Below are positions 1 to 7,968 of a DNA stretch of 39,987 nucleotides, one piece after another. This DNA comes from Gammaproteobacteria bacterium (GTDB lineage Bacteria > Pseudomonadota > Gammaproteobacteria > Pseudomonadales > Pseudohongiellaceae). The position numbers and the translations under genes were made by a program. Within the stretch, counting starts at the first letter, position 1. Each line of letters begins with the position of its first letter. The notes beneath the pieces are model-generated. The model worked only from the letters and a program-made list of their open reading frames with translations, searched no databases and was not told where the DNA came from. The DNA lies in NCBI GenBank assembly GCA_018698975.1, contig JABIPQ010000032.1, forward strand, positions 1-39,987. Direction: 5' to 3'.

Positions 1-81
1 ACAGTGTACCTGCCAAGGCCAGATAGGCCTTGAGTGGTGAAATAGTGGATAAATTGTGGAATTTAGGCAGGAATAAGCCTG

Positions 82-429
82 TTATAGCACTTGTGCTGCT
101 TTTTCACGCATCTGAGCCAGCAAGCCAGGGTCTTTACGCCAGATTCCCCATTGTTGGGCATTGTTCCCGCTGCTGGCTTCTGGTGAGGCCAAAGCCGCAA
201 TGTATTGAACTGGTATGCGCTGAAACCTTGGGCGTTGTTCAGCGGCAAAAACAGTGGGTATTAATGACCTGGGTGTTAGTGCTGCCAAAGAAGCGCCTGC
301 GCCAATGCCAAGCCCATAGTTAAGTATTGAACGACGTTTTAAAATTCTATCGCGAATTTTTATGGAGGATTGGCGAATTCCTTTAGTGGACTGCTTTTTC
401 CTGGTCATGATTTTCTTCCTGAACGACAT
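82..429 (-). CDS. Short Tat-signal protein, probably truncated
   Basis: The 115-residue product has a twin-arginine leader (basic N-terminus, RR followed by a Gly/Ala-rich hydrophobic stretch and a VFAAEQ cleavage-like site), so it is probably exported folded. The mature part is only about 50 residues. Its stretch FQRIPVQYIAALASPEASSG followed by NNAQQWGIWRKDPG resembles, from memory, the N-terminus of a larger family of about 200-residue Tat proteins of unknown function in which DPG is followed by many more residues. Here a stop follows soon after DPG, which suggests loss of the C-terminal part. An internal Met at residue 8 is an alternative start. It is the last gene of the minus-strand ankyrin/DUF1592/DUF1552 operon, 76 bases beyond the DUF1552 stop. 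Function unknown. Confidence 0.55.
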   Translation of the reverse strand: MSFRKKIMTRKKQSTKGIRQSSIKIRDRILKRRSILNYGLGIGAGASLAALTPRSLIPTVFAAEQRPRFQRIPVQYIAALASPEASSGNNAQQWGIWRKDPGLLAQMREKAAQVL

Positions 430-505
430 TAACTGTCAAAAAACCTATCCTGTTTAATCTTTTTATAAAGGTATAGCTGTCTTTAAAACCTGCAAACTTA
501 CAAAG

Positions 506-1831
506 CTATAAAGTCACATAACCGTCACTGTCGCCAAAGCTTTCCTGTTCAATATCCAGCAAGTGAAGCATGGATACCAGTAGATTGGACATGGTGGTTT
601 TGTCCGGATTCATGATGTGACGGTTGCCTTCCAGTCTGCCAGAGGCACCACCTGCCAGAATAACTGGCAGAGGGTCATGGTTATGGGAGTTGCCATCGCT
701 CATACCGCTGCCATAAAGGATCATTGAGTTATCCAGCAGGTTGCCATCGCCATCAGGAGTGGCTTTGAGTTTGTCCATGAAATAGGCGAGCAGGCCAACA
801 TGGTAGCGATTGAGTACGGCAAAACGGGCCTTTTGTTCTTCATTCTGGGAATGATGAGACAGGGTATGGAAACCGTCTCTGACGCCGCTGGCGGGATATA
901 CCGCACCACTGAGTTCCTTGGCCATCAGGAAGGTGGAAACACGTGAAATCTCGGTCTGCCAGGCCAGTACCTGTAAGTCATACATAAGCTTGATGTGCTC
1001 ATCAACGTTCGACGGGATGCCATTTGGCTTATCGGGAACAGCAATATCATCGCTCAACTTTTCACCCGCCTGAACAATACGGCGTTCAATTTCGCGGATA
1101 TCAGTCAGGAATTGTTCCAGCCTGATTTTATCGCCTGCAGGTAAGGAGCGGTTTAAAGAAGAGAGCTGATCTGATATGGCATCAAGCAGACTCAGTGATT
1201 GTTTGCGTCTGGCTTCGCGCAGTTCGGGAGTAGCGCCGTCACCAAATAAATGCTCAAACACTACCTGGGGATTATTCTGCATCGGCAAGGGGCTTACATC
1301 TGACTGCCAGGAAATGGTGTTGCGATAAGCGCAGCTCAGCCCTTCGCCGCAGCTGAGTGTGGCTTCTTCAATGGTTAACTCCAGAGACGGTAAAGGAGTG
1401 TCCTGGTGCAAGTGCTGGGCGATCATCTGGTCAATGGTGACACCAAGCATTGGTGAGGCGCCTGACTGGGGTTTTGCGCCACTTAAAAATGTTGCTGCTG
1501 AACGATTATGGTTCGCAGTGGCACCACCTGGACCATAGGCCAGAGGCAGTCCCAGTCCGGAGATAACGTTCACCCGTTCACGAAAAGCTTCAAGAGGTTT
1601 GAGGATTTCCGTAAATTCAAAATTTTTGCCGGTTGTGGCCGGAGTCCAGCGGGACATGGTAGCGCCATGGGGAGTATAAATAGCCCCGAAGCGTGTTTTT
1701 GGTAAAGCACCTTGTGCCAGGGCAGTGCCAGCCGGAAGCATCGATTCCAGAAAAGGCAGTGTCAGTGTCGTGCCGGTTCCACGCAGAAATGTTCTGCGTG
1801 AAAGATGCTTCTTGGTGATATAGGTTGCCAT
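506..1831 (-). CDS. Tat-exported DUF1552 protein
   Basis: The 441-residue protein starts with a Tat leader (SRRTFLRG, R12-R13, then a hydrophobic stretch ending ALAQG). The body matches the DUF1552 family: the GAIYTPHGATMSRWTP segment, the conserved CGEGLSC...NTISW segment whose cysteines could form a disulfide in the periplasm, an SGMSDGNSHNHDPLPVILAG segment and the C-terminal SMLHLLDIEQESFGDSDG. No function has been established for the family; it almost always sits beside DUF1592 cytochrome-like genes, as here. The start lies one base after the stop of the DUF1592 gene and its ribosome binding site (GGAGG) lies inside that gene's last codons, so the two are translationally coupled. A second copy is at 38386-39735. 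Confidence 0.92.
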   Translation of the reverse strand: MATYITKKHLSRRTFLRGTGTTLTLPFLESMLPAGTALAQGALPKTRFGAIYTPHGATMSRWTPATTGKNFEFTEILKPLEAFRERVNVISGLGLPLAYGPGGATANHNRSAATFLSGAKPQSGASPMLGVTIDQMIAQHLHQDTPLPSLELTIEEATLSCGEGLSCAYRNTISWQSDVSPLPMQNNPQVVFEHLFGDGATPELREARRKQSLSLLDAISDQLSSLNRSLPAGDKIRLEQFLTDIREIERRIVQAGEKLSDDIAVPDKPNGIPSNVDEHIKLMYDLQVLAWQTEISRVSTFLMAKELSGAVYPASGVRDGFHTLSHHSQNEEQKARFAVLNRYHVGLLAYFMDKLKATPDGDGNLLDNSMILYGSGMSDGNSHNHDPLPVILAGGASGRLEGNRHIMNPDKTTMSNLLVSMLHLLDIEQESFGDSDGYVTL

Positions 1832-1832
1832 A

Positions 1833-4151
1833 TCAGGCCTCCGGAGTGTTATTTGCCTGGCCGTTATTTCGATCAGCCACTTCTTCCAAACCTTCGCTAC
1901 CGCTTTTAACTCTCTTGTTAAACTGATCGCTGTTGATAATACCTTTTACCAGCGCTGAAAAACGATAATCATTTTCTTCAGCATGTCTAATAATAGAACG
2001 AACAGTCGGCATATCAAAGTATTCAAGTTCCCTGCCCAGGGCATAAGTCATTAGTTTTTCAGTCATCGTCTCAACAAATAATTCGGAGTACCCGATCAGC
2101 GCATTACGTAAATCTGCTGGCCCACTGAGTTTCGAGCCGTTCAGCAAAATACCACTGGGATCTACTTTTGAGTCACCATCGTATTCACGCCATTGCCCCA
2201 CTAAATCAAAATTCTCCAGAGCAAAGCCTACCGGGTCGATTACTGCATGACAGGATGCGCAAACAGGATCTGCACGGTGGGCTTCAAGCCTTTCTCGCAC
2301 TGAGGTAGTGATTACTGTACTGCCATCGCCATCAAGGTTGGTTTCCACACCGGGAGGCGGTGCCGGTACTGGCGCACTAAGCAGGTTTTCCAGAATCCAG
2401 CTGCCCCTGACAACAGGAGAAGTACGACTTGCTGTTGAGGTCACTGTCAGGATACTGCCATGTCCCAGCAAACCACGTCTTGGACTGTCATCAGCTAGTT
2501 GAACTTTTCTGAAATAGGAACCTTTGACCCCCTCAATATCATAATGCTTGGCCAGTTTTTCATTAAGGAAAGTGTAGTTAGCATCAAGCAGCTGTGTAAC
2601 CGGAATGTCTTCGCTAATCATATTGGCAATCGCCAGCTGGGTTTCCTGAATAAAAGCAGCTCTTAGATTGTCGTCAAAATTTCCTTCTTCCGGAGTCACT
2701 GTTTCTACATCACGAAGAAACAGCCATTGCCCGGCAAAGTTTTCCACCAATGCTCTGGCTTTGCCATCACGCAGCATTCGTGTGGCCTGTTGTTCAAGTA
2801 TTCCAGGTTGGCTGAGCTCATTATTTATTGCCAGCTCCAGCAATTCTGCATCGGGAATGCTGCTCCACAGGAAAAAGGACAGGCGTGATGCAAGCTCCAG
2901 ATCATTGATCGTGTAGATTTCACCTGGCGCTAAATTTTCCGGTTCTTCTTCAAAACGGACCAGAAAGCGGGGGTCGATAAGAATGCGGGACAGGGCTTGC
3001 TGCACACCGGCTTCAAAATTATCTTCCCGGTATCCTTGCTGGTAAAAGGTCATAATTGCTTCAACGTCACTGTTTGTTACGGGAGCCCGGAAGGCCCTTG
3101 TGGCCACATCTTCTACAATCTGTTCAGCACAGGCGGTTTCTTCATCATTACTGGTCGGGTAGCAGCTAAAAACCAACTCACGACTGGGGGTGTTGCCGGG
3201 GCCAGTTGCATCATAAGGACCGATTATTTCGATACGGTTGATTCCTCCGCCGACAGAATAATTATTATAAATATCATTCACTCCGGCGGGCTGAACATTG
3301 TCGATAATGGCTGCCGTAATTGTGTGAGGCCCGGCGCTCAGGGGAACACGGTTAATTCTTTGGCCTTCCAACATGACCGGGATGCCATCAATAGTTACAT
3401 CAATACTGATATCTGGCCTGGCAGAAAAACCAAAAGAGCGGCCACCAGTGATGGCGATATCATATTGGGCATCGAGGGGAAAATTATGAGTGATTTTCAT
3501 GCCGCCCCGAGTACCCAGTGGCAAGCCATCTATATGTTTATCCTGGGCCAGATCTGGTGGTGGTAAATAGGCGGTTGAGAATTCTGTAGTGGTGGCATCA
3601 CCCACTGCCCAGCGACTGATTTTCATCGCTGTTGAGGCATAGGCCTGAACCAGTGCCGGTGAAAAGCCGAGAGAGGAGGCAACATTGTCAAAACCGCCGC
3701 TGGAATTATCCCTGGGCAACATGGTGCTGACATCGATATCCAGTGCCAGCAAATCGCGAATGGCGTTCGCATATTCGGTCCTGTTCAGGCGATGCAGGGA
3801 TGGTGATGCCGGGATGGTTTCAATGTTATTGTCGAGCTGTTCAGCAATCTGCCTGGTAAAGTTTTTTATGGCATTGCTGTCCGGGCGCTCTTCTCCGACA
3901 GGAGGCATCATCCCTATACGGATTTTTTTGATCATCAATTCCCAGGCTTCAGGATCAGTATCGACATGATCGAAATCGAGGCCTTCCATATCGAGACTGC
4001 CAGCCCAGTCTTCAAAGTTATGACACTTCAGGCAATACTGATCAATAAATTCAGGGACATTCTGGGCCTGTACTGGCATGCAAAAAATGCCGAGCATTCC
4101 GGGAATGCCTATCAATTTATGTAATTTTCTCATTGAAAACAGTTCAGTCAT
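1833..4151 (-). CDS. DUF1592-type diheme cytochrome-like secreted protein
   Basis: The 772-residue protein has a Sec signal peptide (cleavage near VQAQ; the Met at residue 7 is an equally plausible start). It has the domain run typical of DUF1587/DUF1592/DUF1588/DUF1585/DUF1595 proteins, often annotated planctomycete-type cytochrome c. A first haem c motif CLKCH is at residues 40-44 with a downstream MMPP methionine candidate, followed by LHRLNRTEYANAIRDLL, a central carbohydrate-binding-like section with TRGGM, then LASRLSFFLWSSIPD, and a second haem motif CASCH at 631-635 inside DPVCASCHAVIDPVGFALEN. The protein is probably periplasmic or surface exposed and redox active. It lies between the ankyrin gene (39-base gap) and the coupled DUF1552 gene. 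The substrate and partner are unknown. Confidence 0.92.
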   Translation of the reverse strand: MTELFSMRKLHKLIGIPGMLGIFCMPVQAQNVPEFIDQYCLKCHNFEDWAGSLDMEGLDFDHVDTDPEAWELMIKKIRIGMMPPVGEERPDSNAIKNFTRQIAEQLDNNIETIPASPSLHRLNRTEYANAIRDLLALDIDVSTMLPRDNSSGGFDNVASSLGFSPALVQAYASTAMKISRWAVGDATTTEFSTAYLPPPDLAQDKHIDGLPLGTRGGMKITHNFPLDAQYDIAITGGRSFGFSARPDISIDVTIDGIPVMLEGQRINRVPLSAGPHTITAAIIDNVQPAGVNDIYNNYSVGGGINRIEIIGPYDATGPGNTPSRELVFSCYPTSNDEETACAEQIVEDVATRAFRAPVTNSDVEAIMTFYQQGYREDNFEAGVQQALSRILIDPRFLVRFEEEPENLAPGEIYTINDLELASRLSFFLWSSIPDAELLELAINNELSQPGILEQQATRMLRDGKARALVENFAGQWLFLRDVETVTPEEGNFDDNLRAAFIQETQLAIANMISEDIPVTQLLDANYTFLNEKLAKHYDIEGVKGSYFRKVQLADDSPRRGLLGHGSILTVTSTASRTSPVVRGSWILENLLSAPVPAPPPGVETNLDGDGSTVITTSVRERLEAHRADPVCASCHAVIDPVGFALENFDLVGQWREYDGDSKVDPSGILLNGSKLSGPADLRNALIGYSELFVETMTEKLMTYALGRELEYFDMPTVRSIIRHAEENDYRFSALVKGIINSDQFNKRVKSGSEGLEEVADRNNGQANNTPEA

Positions 4152-4190
4152 TATATTTTTTTAAAAACTCTCTTTTGCCCTTTGCAGAGT

Positions 4191-5753
4191 TTACCTGACA
4201 GGTAAGCCTTGCTCTTCCAACAGGCTTGAAATCAGTGCCATTGATTCCGGTTTTTCCTCTGATGGATGCGTTGCGAGGAAGACTCCTCTGGCCCATACAA
4301 GGGGCGAGCGATCTTCGTTGTCCACGACATCAAGCCGTGCACCATGATCTACAAGCAATTGAATGATATCGTTGGAGCCGCGATTTGCGGCGCCATGTAT
4401 GGCAGCAAGACCCATGGAATTGGCGTGATTAATATCCATACCCAGATCAATGCAAAACTGCACAGCAGCCAGTAATTGTTCTGCACTTTCAGTCCAGGTT
4501 TGCGCGACTACCCAGTTGATGCCTGCAGCAGCCATCAGGGCATTTGTGCCGGCAAATGTTTCTATATAAGGATCAGCGCCATTTTCGAGGAGCAGATTCA
4601 TCACATCCATATCTCCGGCGCGCGCTGCTCGAAGAAAAGCTGTTTGTCCGGTGAAATCTACCCATTCCAGAGTGCCTGTAATACTAAGCAGGTCATACCT
4701 GATTGGAGGTGATTCTTTGGTACGCGCATTCAGGTCAGCGCCTTCTTCAATCAGCGTTTCAATCAGATTAAAAATTTCATCACGGTTGGCAATGTAATTG
4801 CTGAATTTATCATTATGGATATAAAGGTTGCGGACATTAACGGCTTCCCAAAGGGGAGTGCGACCGTACCAGTCCACCGAATTAACATCAGCTCCCTGTG
4901 CAATCAGGTAATGCGCCGTTTCCATACTGTTGGTTTCAACAGCCATTAACAGCGGGCTTATATTATTGGCTTCGGCTTTATGGATGTCAGCGCCTGCTTC
5001 CAGCAAGAGTTTGGCGATATCGGTATGCCCCTGGCGTGCCGCATACAATAATGGCGTCATTCCGCCAGGTATAGGCTCTCGTCGCCCACGATCAGCAGGT
5101 GTGCCGCCGCGAATGATGCCAATACCGAAACCGAATCCACGCTGGGAATTAGGACCAACCCATGGTGGGGTTTTGCCAATGGTTGTGGCGACATTGGGAT
5201 CTGTGCCTTTCTCAAGCAGGTAGTCAACAATCAGCGGGTGGCCTGCTCTGGCAGCAAACATTAAGGGGGTCTGACCAAAAGACCTGTCACGAGCATTCAC
5301 ATCTGCGCCGTTCTCAACCAATAACTTAACAGTTTCAAAATTGCCCACATCTGCAGCGCTCATCAAGACCGACTGAGCATTATGTTCCAGTGTGTTTGGG
5401 TCGGCGCCGGCATCAAGAAGCAGGCGCACCATGTCAGGATCTCCATTGCTGACAGCCAGACTCATTGGCGTGACACCATAGCGGTTAGTCTGATTTACAT
5501 CGGCGCCAGCACTCAGTAAAAGCAGGGCATTTTCCTGATCATTTACCCTGATAAGCCAGTGCAAGGCTGGCGTATCGAACTGACCAGTAATATTTGGATC
5601 AGCGCCTTGTGCAAGGAGTTGTTTGAGCAGCCCGCTATCTTGGGCCATGGCAGCTTCAGGCAGTGATAACTGCGCATGGGCTGATATGGCCGTTAAGCCA
5701 GTGAGCAGACTGGATAGGACAAGGACAAGACCTTTCTGATGTATTGCTTTCAT
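4191..5753 (-). CDS. Secreted ankyrin-repeat protein
   Basis: The 520-residue product begins with a Sec signal peptide ending SAHAQ, so the ankyrin array is exported. About eleven repeats of the type TPLxxAxxxGxxxxxxLLxxGADxN run from about residue 35 to the C-terminus, with irregular insertions: a glycine-rich loop after the fifth repeat (GFGFGIGIIRGG) and longer linkers in the seventh to ninth. Ankyrin arrays bind proteins; no catalytic domain is visible. It is the first gene of the operon leading into DUF1592 and DUF1552, and a similar secreted ankyrin protein begins at 39818 next to the second DUF1592/DUF1552 pair, so its partner is probably one of those proteins. That role is inferred from context. 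Confidence 0.93.
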   Translation of the reverse strand: MKAIHQKGLVLVLSSLLTGLTAISAHAQLSLPEAAMAQDSGLLKQLLAQGADPNITGQFDTPALHWLIRVNDQENALLLLSAGADVNQTNRYGVTPMSLAVSNGDPDMVRLLLDAGADPNTLEHNAQSVLMSAADVGNFETVKLLVENGADVNARDRSFGQTPLMFAARAGHPLIVDYLLEKGTDPNVATTIGKTPPWVGPNSQRGFGFGIGIIRGGTPADRGRREPIPGGMTPLLYAARQGHTDIAKLLLEAGADIHKAEANNISPLLMAVETNSMETAHYLIAQGADVNSVDWYGRTPLWEAVNVRNLYIHNDKFSNYIANRDEIFNLIETLIEEGADLNARTKESPPIRYDLLSITGTLEWVDFTGQTAFLRAARAGDMDVMNLLLENGADPYIETFAGTNALMAAAGINWVVAQTWTESAEQLLAAVQFCIDLGMDINHANSMGLAAIHGAANRGSNDIIQLLVDHGARLDVVDNEDRSPLVWARGVFLATHPSEEKPESMALISSLLEEQGLPVR

Positions 5754-5908
5754 AGCCGCTTTGAAATGATCCCCATAGCTGACTAATAATAGTCAGCCTA
5801 CAAGTATGTCCTTCCCGCCAGATGAATTAAAGTTTTTAGTTTTAGTCCTTAAAGAGGACTTATAGCCTCCGGTATAGGTGAAGTCAATACAGGTATTGCT
5901 GACTTATA

Positions 5909-6421
5909 TCAGGCTGCTTTGCTTTTTGGATCTGATCGGGCAGGCTTTGTCTTGTATTTTTCCAGATAGCGTCGAGCATTTTCGGTTCTGCTGATGACAC
6001 GGATTTCATCTGGTTCAAGGATTCTACCATCCTGTGAGCTCACGCATCCTTTTGCCAATGGCTGATTCTTGTAGATGTCGACAAATTCTATTTCTGCGCC
6101 GCCCTCATCTTCTGACCATTTTTCAGCCCAAACATGAAGAGCAAGCATGACCGGGGAGAGTTCCCAGGCTTTTCTTCTTAACTTGTATTCCATACGCCGG
6201 CTATTTTCAAAGATGGGAGATTTCTTGATAAGCCCGAGTTCCAGAAAGTTTCGAAGACGTTTGGTTAGCACATTCCTTGAAATTCCCAGGGCGTTATAAA
6301 GTTGCTCAAAACGACGAGTACCACCAAAAATCATGAATTCCCTGAGGATAAGCATAGACCAGGGTTCGTTTAAAAAATCAGAAGAATGAGATACGGAGCA
6401 TTTAAGTTGTTGATCAGGCAT
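5909..6421 (-). CDS. HxlR-family winged-helix transcriptional regulator
   Basis: The 170-residue protein matches HxlR regulators: an N-terminal Cys (C8 in KCSVSHS) where many members have a redox- or ligand-sensing cysteine, then WSMLILREFMIFGGTRRFEQL, the recognition region LGISRNVLTKRLRNFLELGLI and the wing MEYKLRRKAWEL. At 170 residues it exceeds the usual 110-130; the extra 60 C-terminal residues have no recognised fold. It is transcribed away from the hydroxy-acid oxidase at 6610 across a 188-base gap containing direct repeats, so control of that oxidase and of itself is the likely role. The ligand is unknown. Confidence 0.9.
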   Translation of the reverse strand: MPDQQLKCSVSHSSDFLNEPWSMLILREFMIFGGTRRFEQLYNALGISRNVLTKRLRNFLELGLIKKSPIFENSRRMEYKLRRKAWELSPVMLALHVWAEKWSEDEGGAEIEFVDIYKNQPLAKGCVSSQDGRILEPDEIRVISRTENARRYLEKYKTKPARSDPKSKAA

Positions 6422-6482
6422 ATATAGTCTTTTTGGTTAAGAAACGAGACTTTACTTGTTCTGGCAATTCAAAGTTGATTCG

Positions 6483-6526
6483 ATTCTAATCTTTTTATGA
6501 GACTAATTCTAATAATCTGATGAGAT
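6483..6526. promoter_or_regulatory. Candidate operator: direct repeats in the HxlR/oxidase divergent gap
   Basis: The octamer ATTCTAAT occurs at 6483-6490 and 6506-6513, 23 bases apart, and AATCT followed closely by ATGAGA occurs just after each copy. About two helical turns of spacing suit a dimeric regulator on one DNA face. The position between the HxlR gene and its divergent neighbour makes this the best operator candidate; it is an inference from repetition and location only. Confidence 0.35.
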
Positions 6527-6609
6527 TTCCCTGTCAAATATTGCGGGCTTCTCATCCCTGTAATATTTGGTTACTCTCTCTTAATTATGTTCAGGCGAAG
6601 GAGCCTTAG

Positions 6610-7866
6610 ATGTCAAAGATAAAAGCACCCAATATTTCGATAAAGCACCAGGAGTATCGTCGTGAATTTCTAAAGTTTCTTGCGGGTAGTCCTTTGCTCA
6701 CCAGTTATTCCGCCTTCAGCCAGGAAGTTGAAGAGACCCTGGGTGAAAAGCTGACGAATCCTGACCAGGTGATTAATGTTTTCGAGATGGAAGCAATTGC
6801 CCGGGAGAAAGTGCCACCTGCTCATTTTGGTTATCTGATTTCCGGTGTTGACAGTGACACCACGCTCAGAGCCAACAGGGAAGGATATTCCCGGTTTCAG
6901 ATTCATCCGCGTCGGCTTGTTGATGTCAGCGGACGCACAGACATGTCTGTTAATGTTCTTGGTGCAGAAGCCAGTTCTCCAATATTTTTGAGCCCGATCG
7001 GAAGTACCGGTGGCTTTCATAGTGATGCTGATGTGGGTGTGGCTCGCGCGGCTGCTGCGAAAGGGCATCATATGATTCTTTCCACCCAGGCATCTTCTCC
7101 GATAGAAGAGGTTGTCCAGGCGCGCGGCGAAGGTTCCGTCTGGTTTCAGTTATATTCCACCAATCGCTGGGAATATACCGAAGCATTGTTGCGCAGGGCT
7201 GAAGCAGCGGGCTGCACAACAGTTTGCCTGACAGTGGATTTGCCTGGCGGCAGGAATACAGAAACCTCGGCAGTACTGGCACGTGAAGATGACCGTTTTT
7301 GTGAAGAGTGTCATTACGGGCAGGCTAAACCAATGTTTGATGGCCTGGATATGCAGGGCGTGGGCCTGGTGGATTCTGCGCTGACCTGGGACGTGATTGG
7401 TCGTATGAAAGAAGTGACCAACATGAATGTCATAATTAAAGGGATTGAAGTAGGGGCTGATGCGGTCCTTGCGGTGCAGCACGGAGCTGATGGCATTATT
7501 CTCTCCAATCATGGTGCTCGTGCAACGGATACTGGCCGGGGAACCATTGAATGTCTTCCGGAAGTGATAAGTGCAGTAAACGGCAGGATACCGGTCATTG
7601 TTGATGGTGGGATTCGTCGTGGTACCGATGTATTCAAGGCACTTGCGCTGGGTGCCTCTGCTGTAGGCATTGGTCGGCCATATTGCTGGGGCCTGGGTGC
7701 ATTTGGACAGGCCGGTGTTGAAAGAGTGCTGGATTTGCTGAACAGAGAACTTGGCATTACCATGCGTGGCAGTGGCACACCGTCTATTTCCGCGATTGGT
7801 CCCGACTATGTAAATGATGTTGGCTATAGAGTGCCGCGCGGGACTCTCGGGCGCGAAATAATTTAA
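6610..7866 (+). CDS. Tat-exported FMN-dependent alpha-hydroxy-acid oxidase with CxxCH motif
   Basis: The 418-residue protein belongs to the lactate/glycolate oxidase (FMN-dependent alpha-hydroxy-acid dehydrogenase) family, which oxidises 2-hydroxy acids to 2-keto acids. The catalytic histidine lies in SNHGAR (H301), and the phosphate-binding segment IPVIVDGGIRRGTDVFKALALG and GIGRP are present. The usual SNHGGR is changed to SNHGAR. An N-terminal Tat-like motif (YRREFLKFLAGS, R17-R18) suggests export, unlike most cytosolic members. An inserted CEECH at 231-235 is a potential c-type haem site. The start is supported by AAGGAG seven bases upstream. The gene is divergent from the HxlR regulator and followed by a strong hairpin. 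The substrate is not predictable. A paralogue is at 8950-10152. Confidence 0.9.
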   Translation: MSKIKAPNISIKHQEYRREFLKFLAGSPLLTSYSAFSQEVEETLGEKLTNPDQVINVFEMEAIAREKVPPAHFGYLISGVDSDTTLRANREGYSRFQIHPRRLVDVSGRTDMSVNVLGAEASSPIFLSPIGSTGGFHSDADVGVARAAAAKGHHMILSTQASSPIEEVVQARGEGSVWFQLYSTNRWEYTEALLRRAEAAGCTTVCLTVDLPGGRNTETSAVLAREDDRFCEECHYGQAKPMFDGLDMQGVGLVDSALTWDVIGRMKEVTNMNVIIKGIEVGADAVLAVQHGADGIILSNHGARATDTGRGTIECLPEVISAVNGRIPVIVDGGIRRGTDVFKALALGASAVGIGRPYCWGLGAFGQAGVERVLDLLNRELGITMRGSGTPSISAIGPDYVNDVGYRVPRGTLGREII

Positions 7867-7908
7867 TTCAGTTAATGTAATAGTTACAGAGTTATTAGGG
7901 GGATCAGC

Positions 7909-7948
7909 AGGGTCTGGGCAAATTATAAATTTTGTCCAGACCCTTTTG
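7909..7948 (+). terminator. Probable intrinsic terminator, or degenerate REP-type palindrome
   Basis: AGGGTCTGGGCAAA at 7909-7922 pairs with TTTGTCCAGACCCT at 7931-7944 (14 pairs including one G-T wobble) and is followed by TTT. It lies 42 bases after the oxidase stop. The arms also resemble the GGGGTCAGAGCAAAATTAT type palindromes found elsewhere in this window, so it may be a repeat element recruited as a terminator. Confidence 0.6.
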
Positions 7949-7968
7949 ATTATCTAAGGGATTAATAA

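Noticed and set aside
30-323. 97-codon plus-strand frame at the left edge
   Set aside because: Antisense to the Tat-leader gene and without family features.
2997-3566. 189-codon open frame on the plus strand
   Set aside because: It lies wholly antisense to the well-supported DUF1592 gene and shows no family features.
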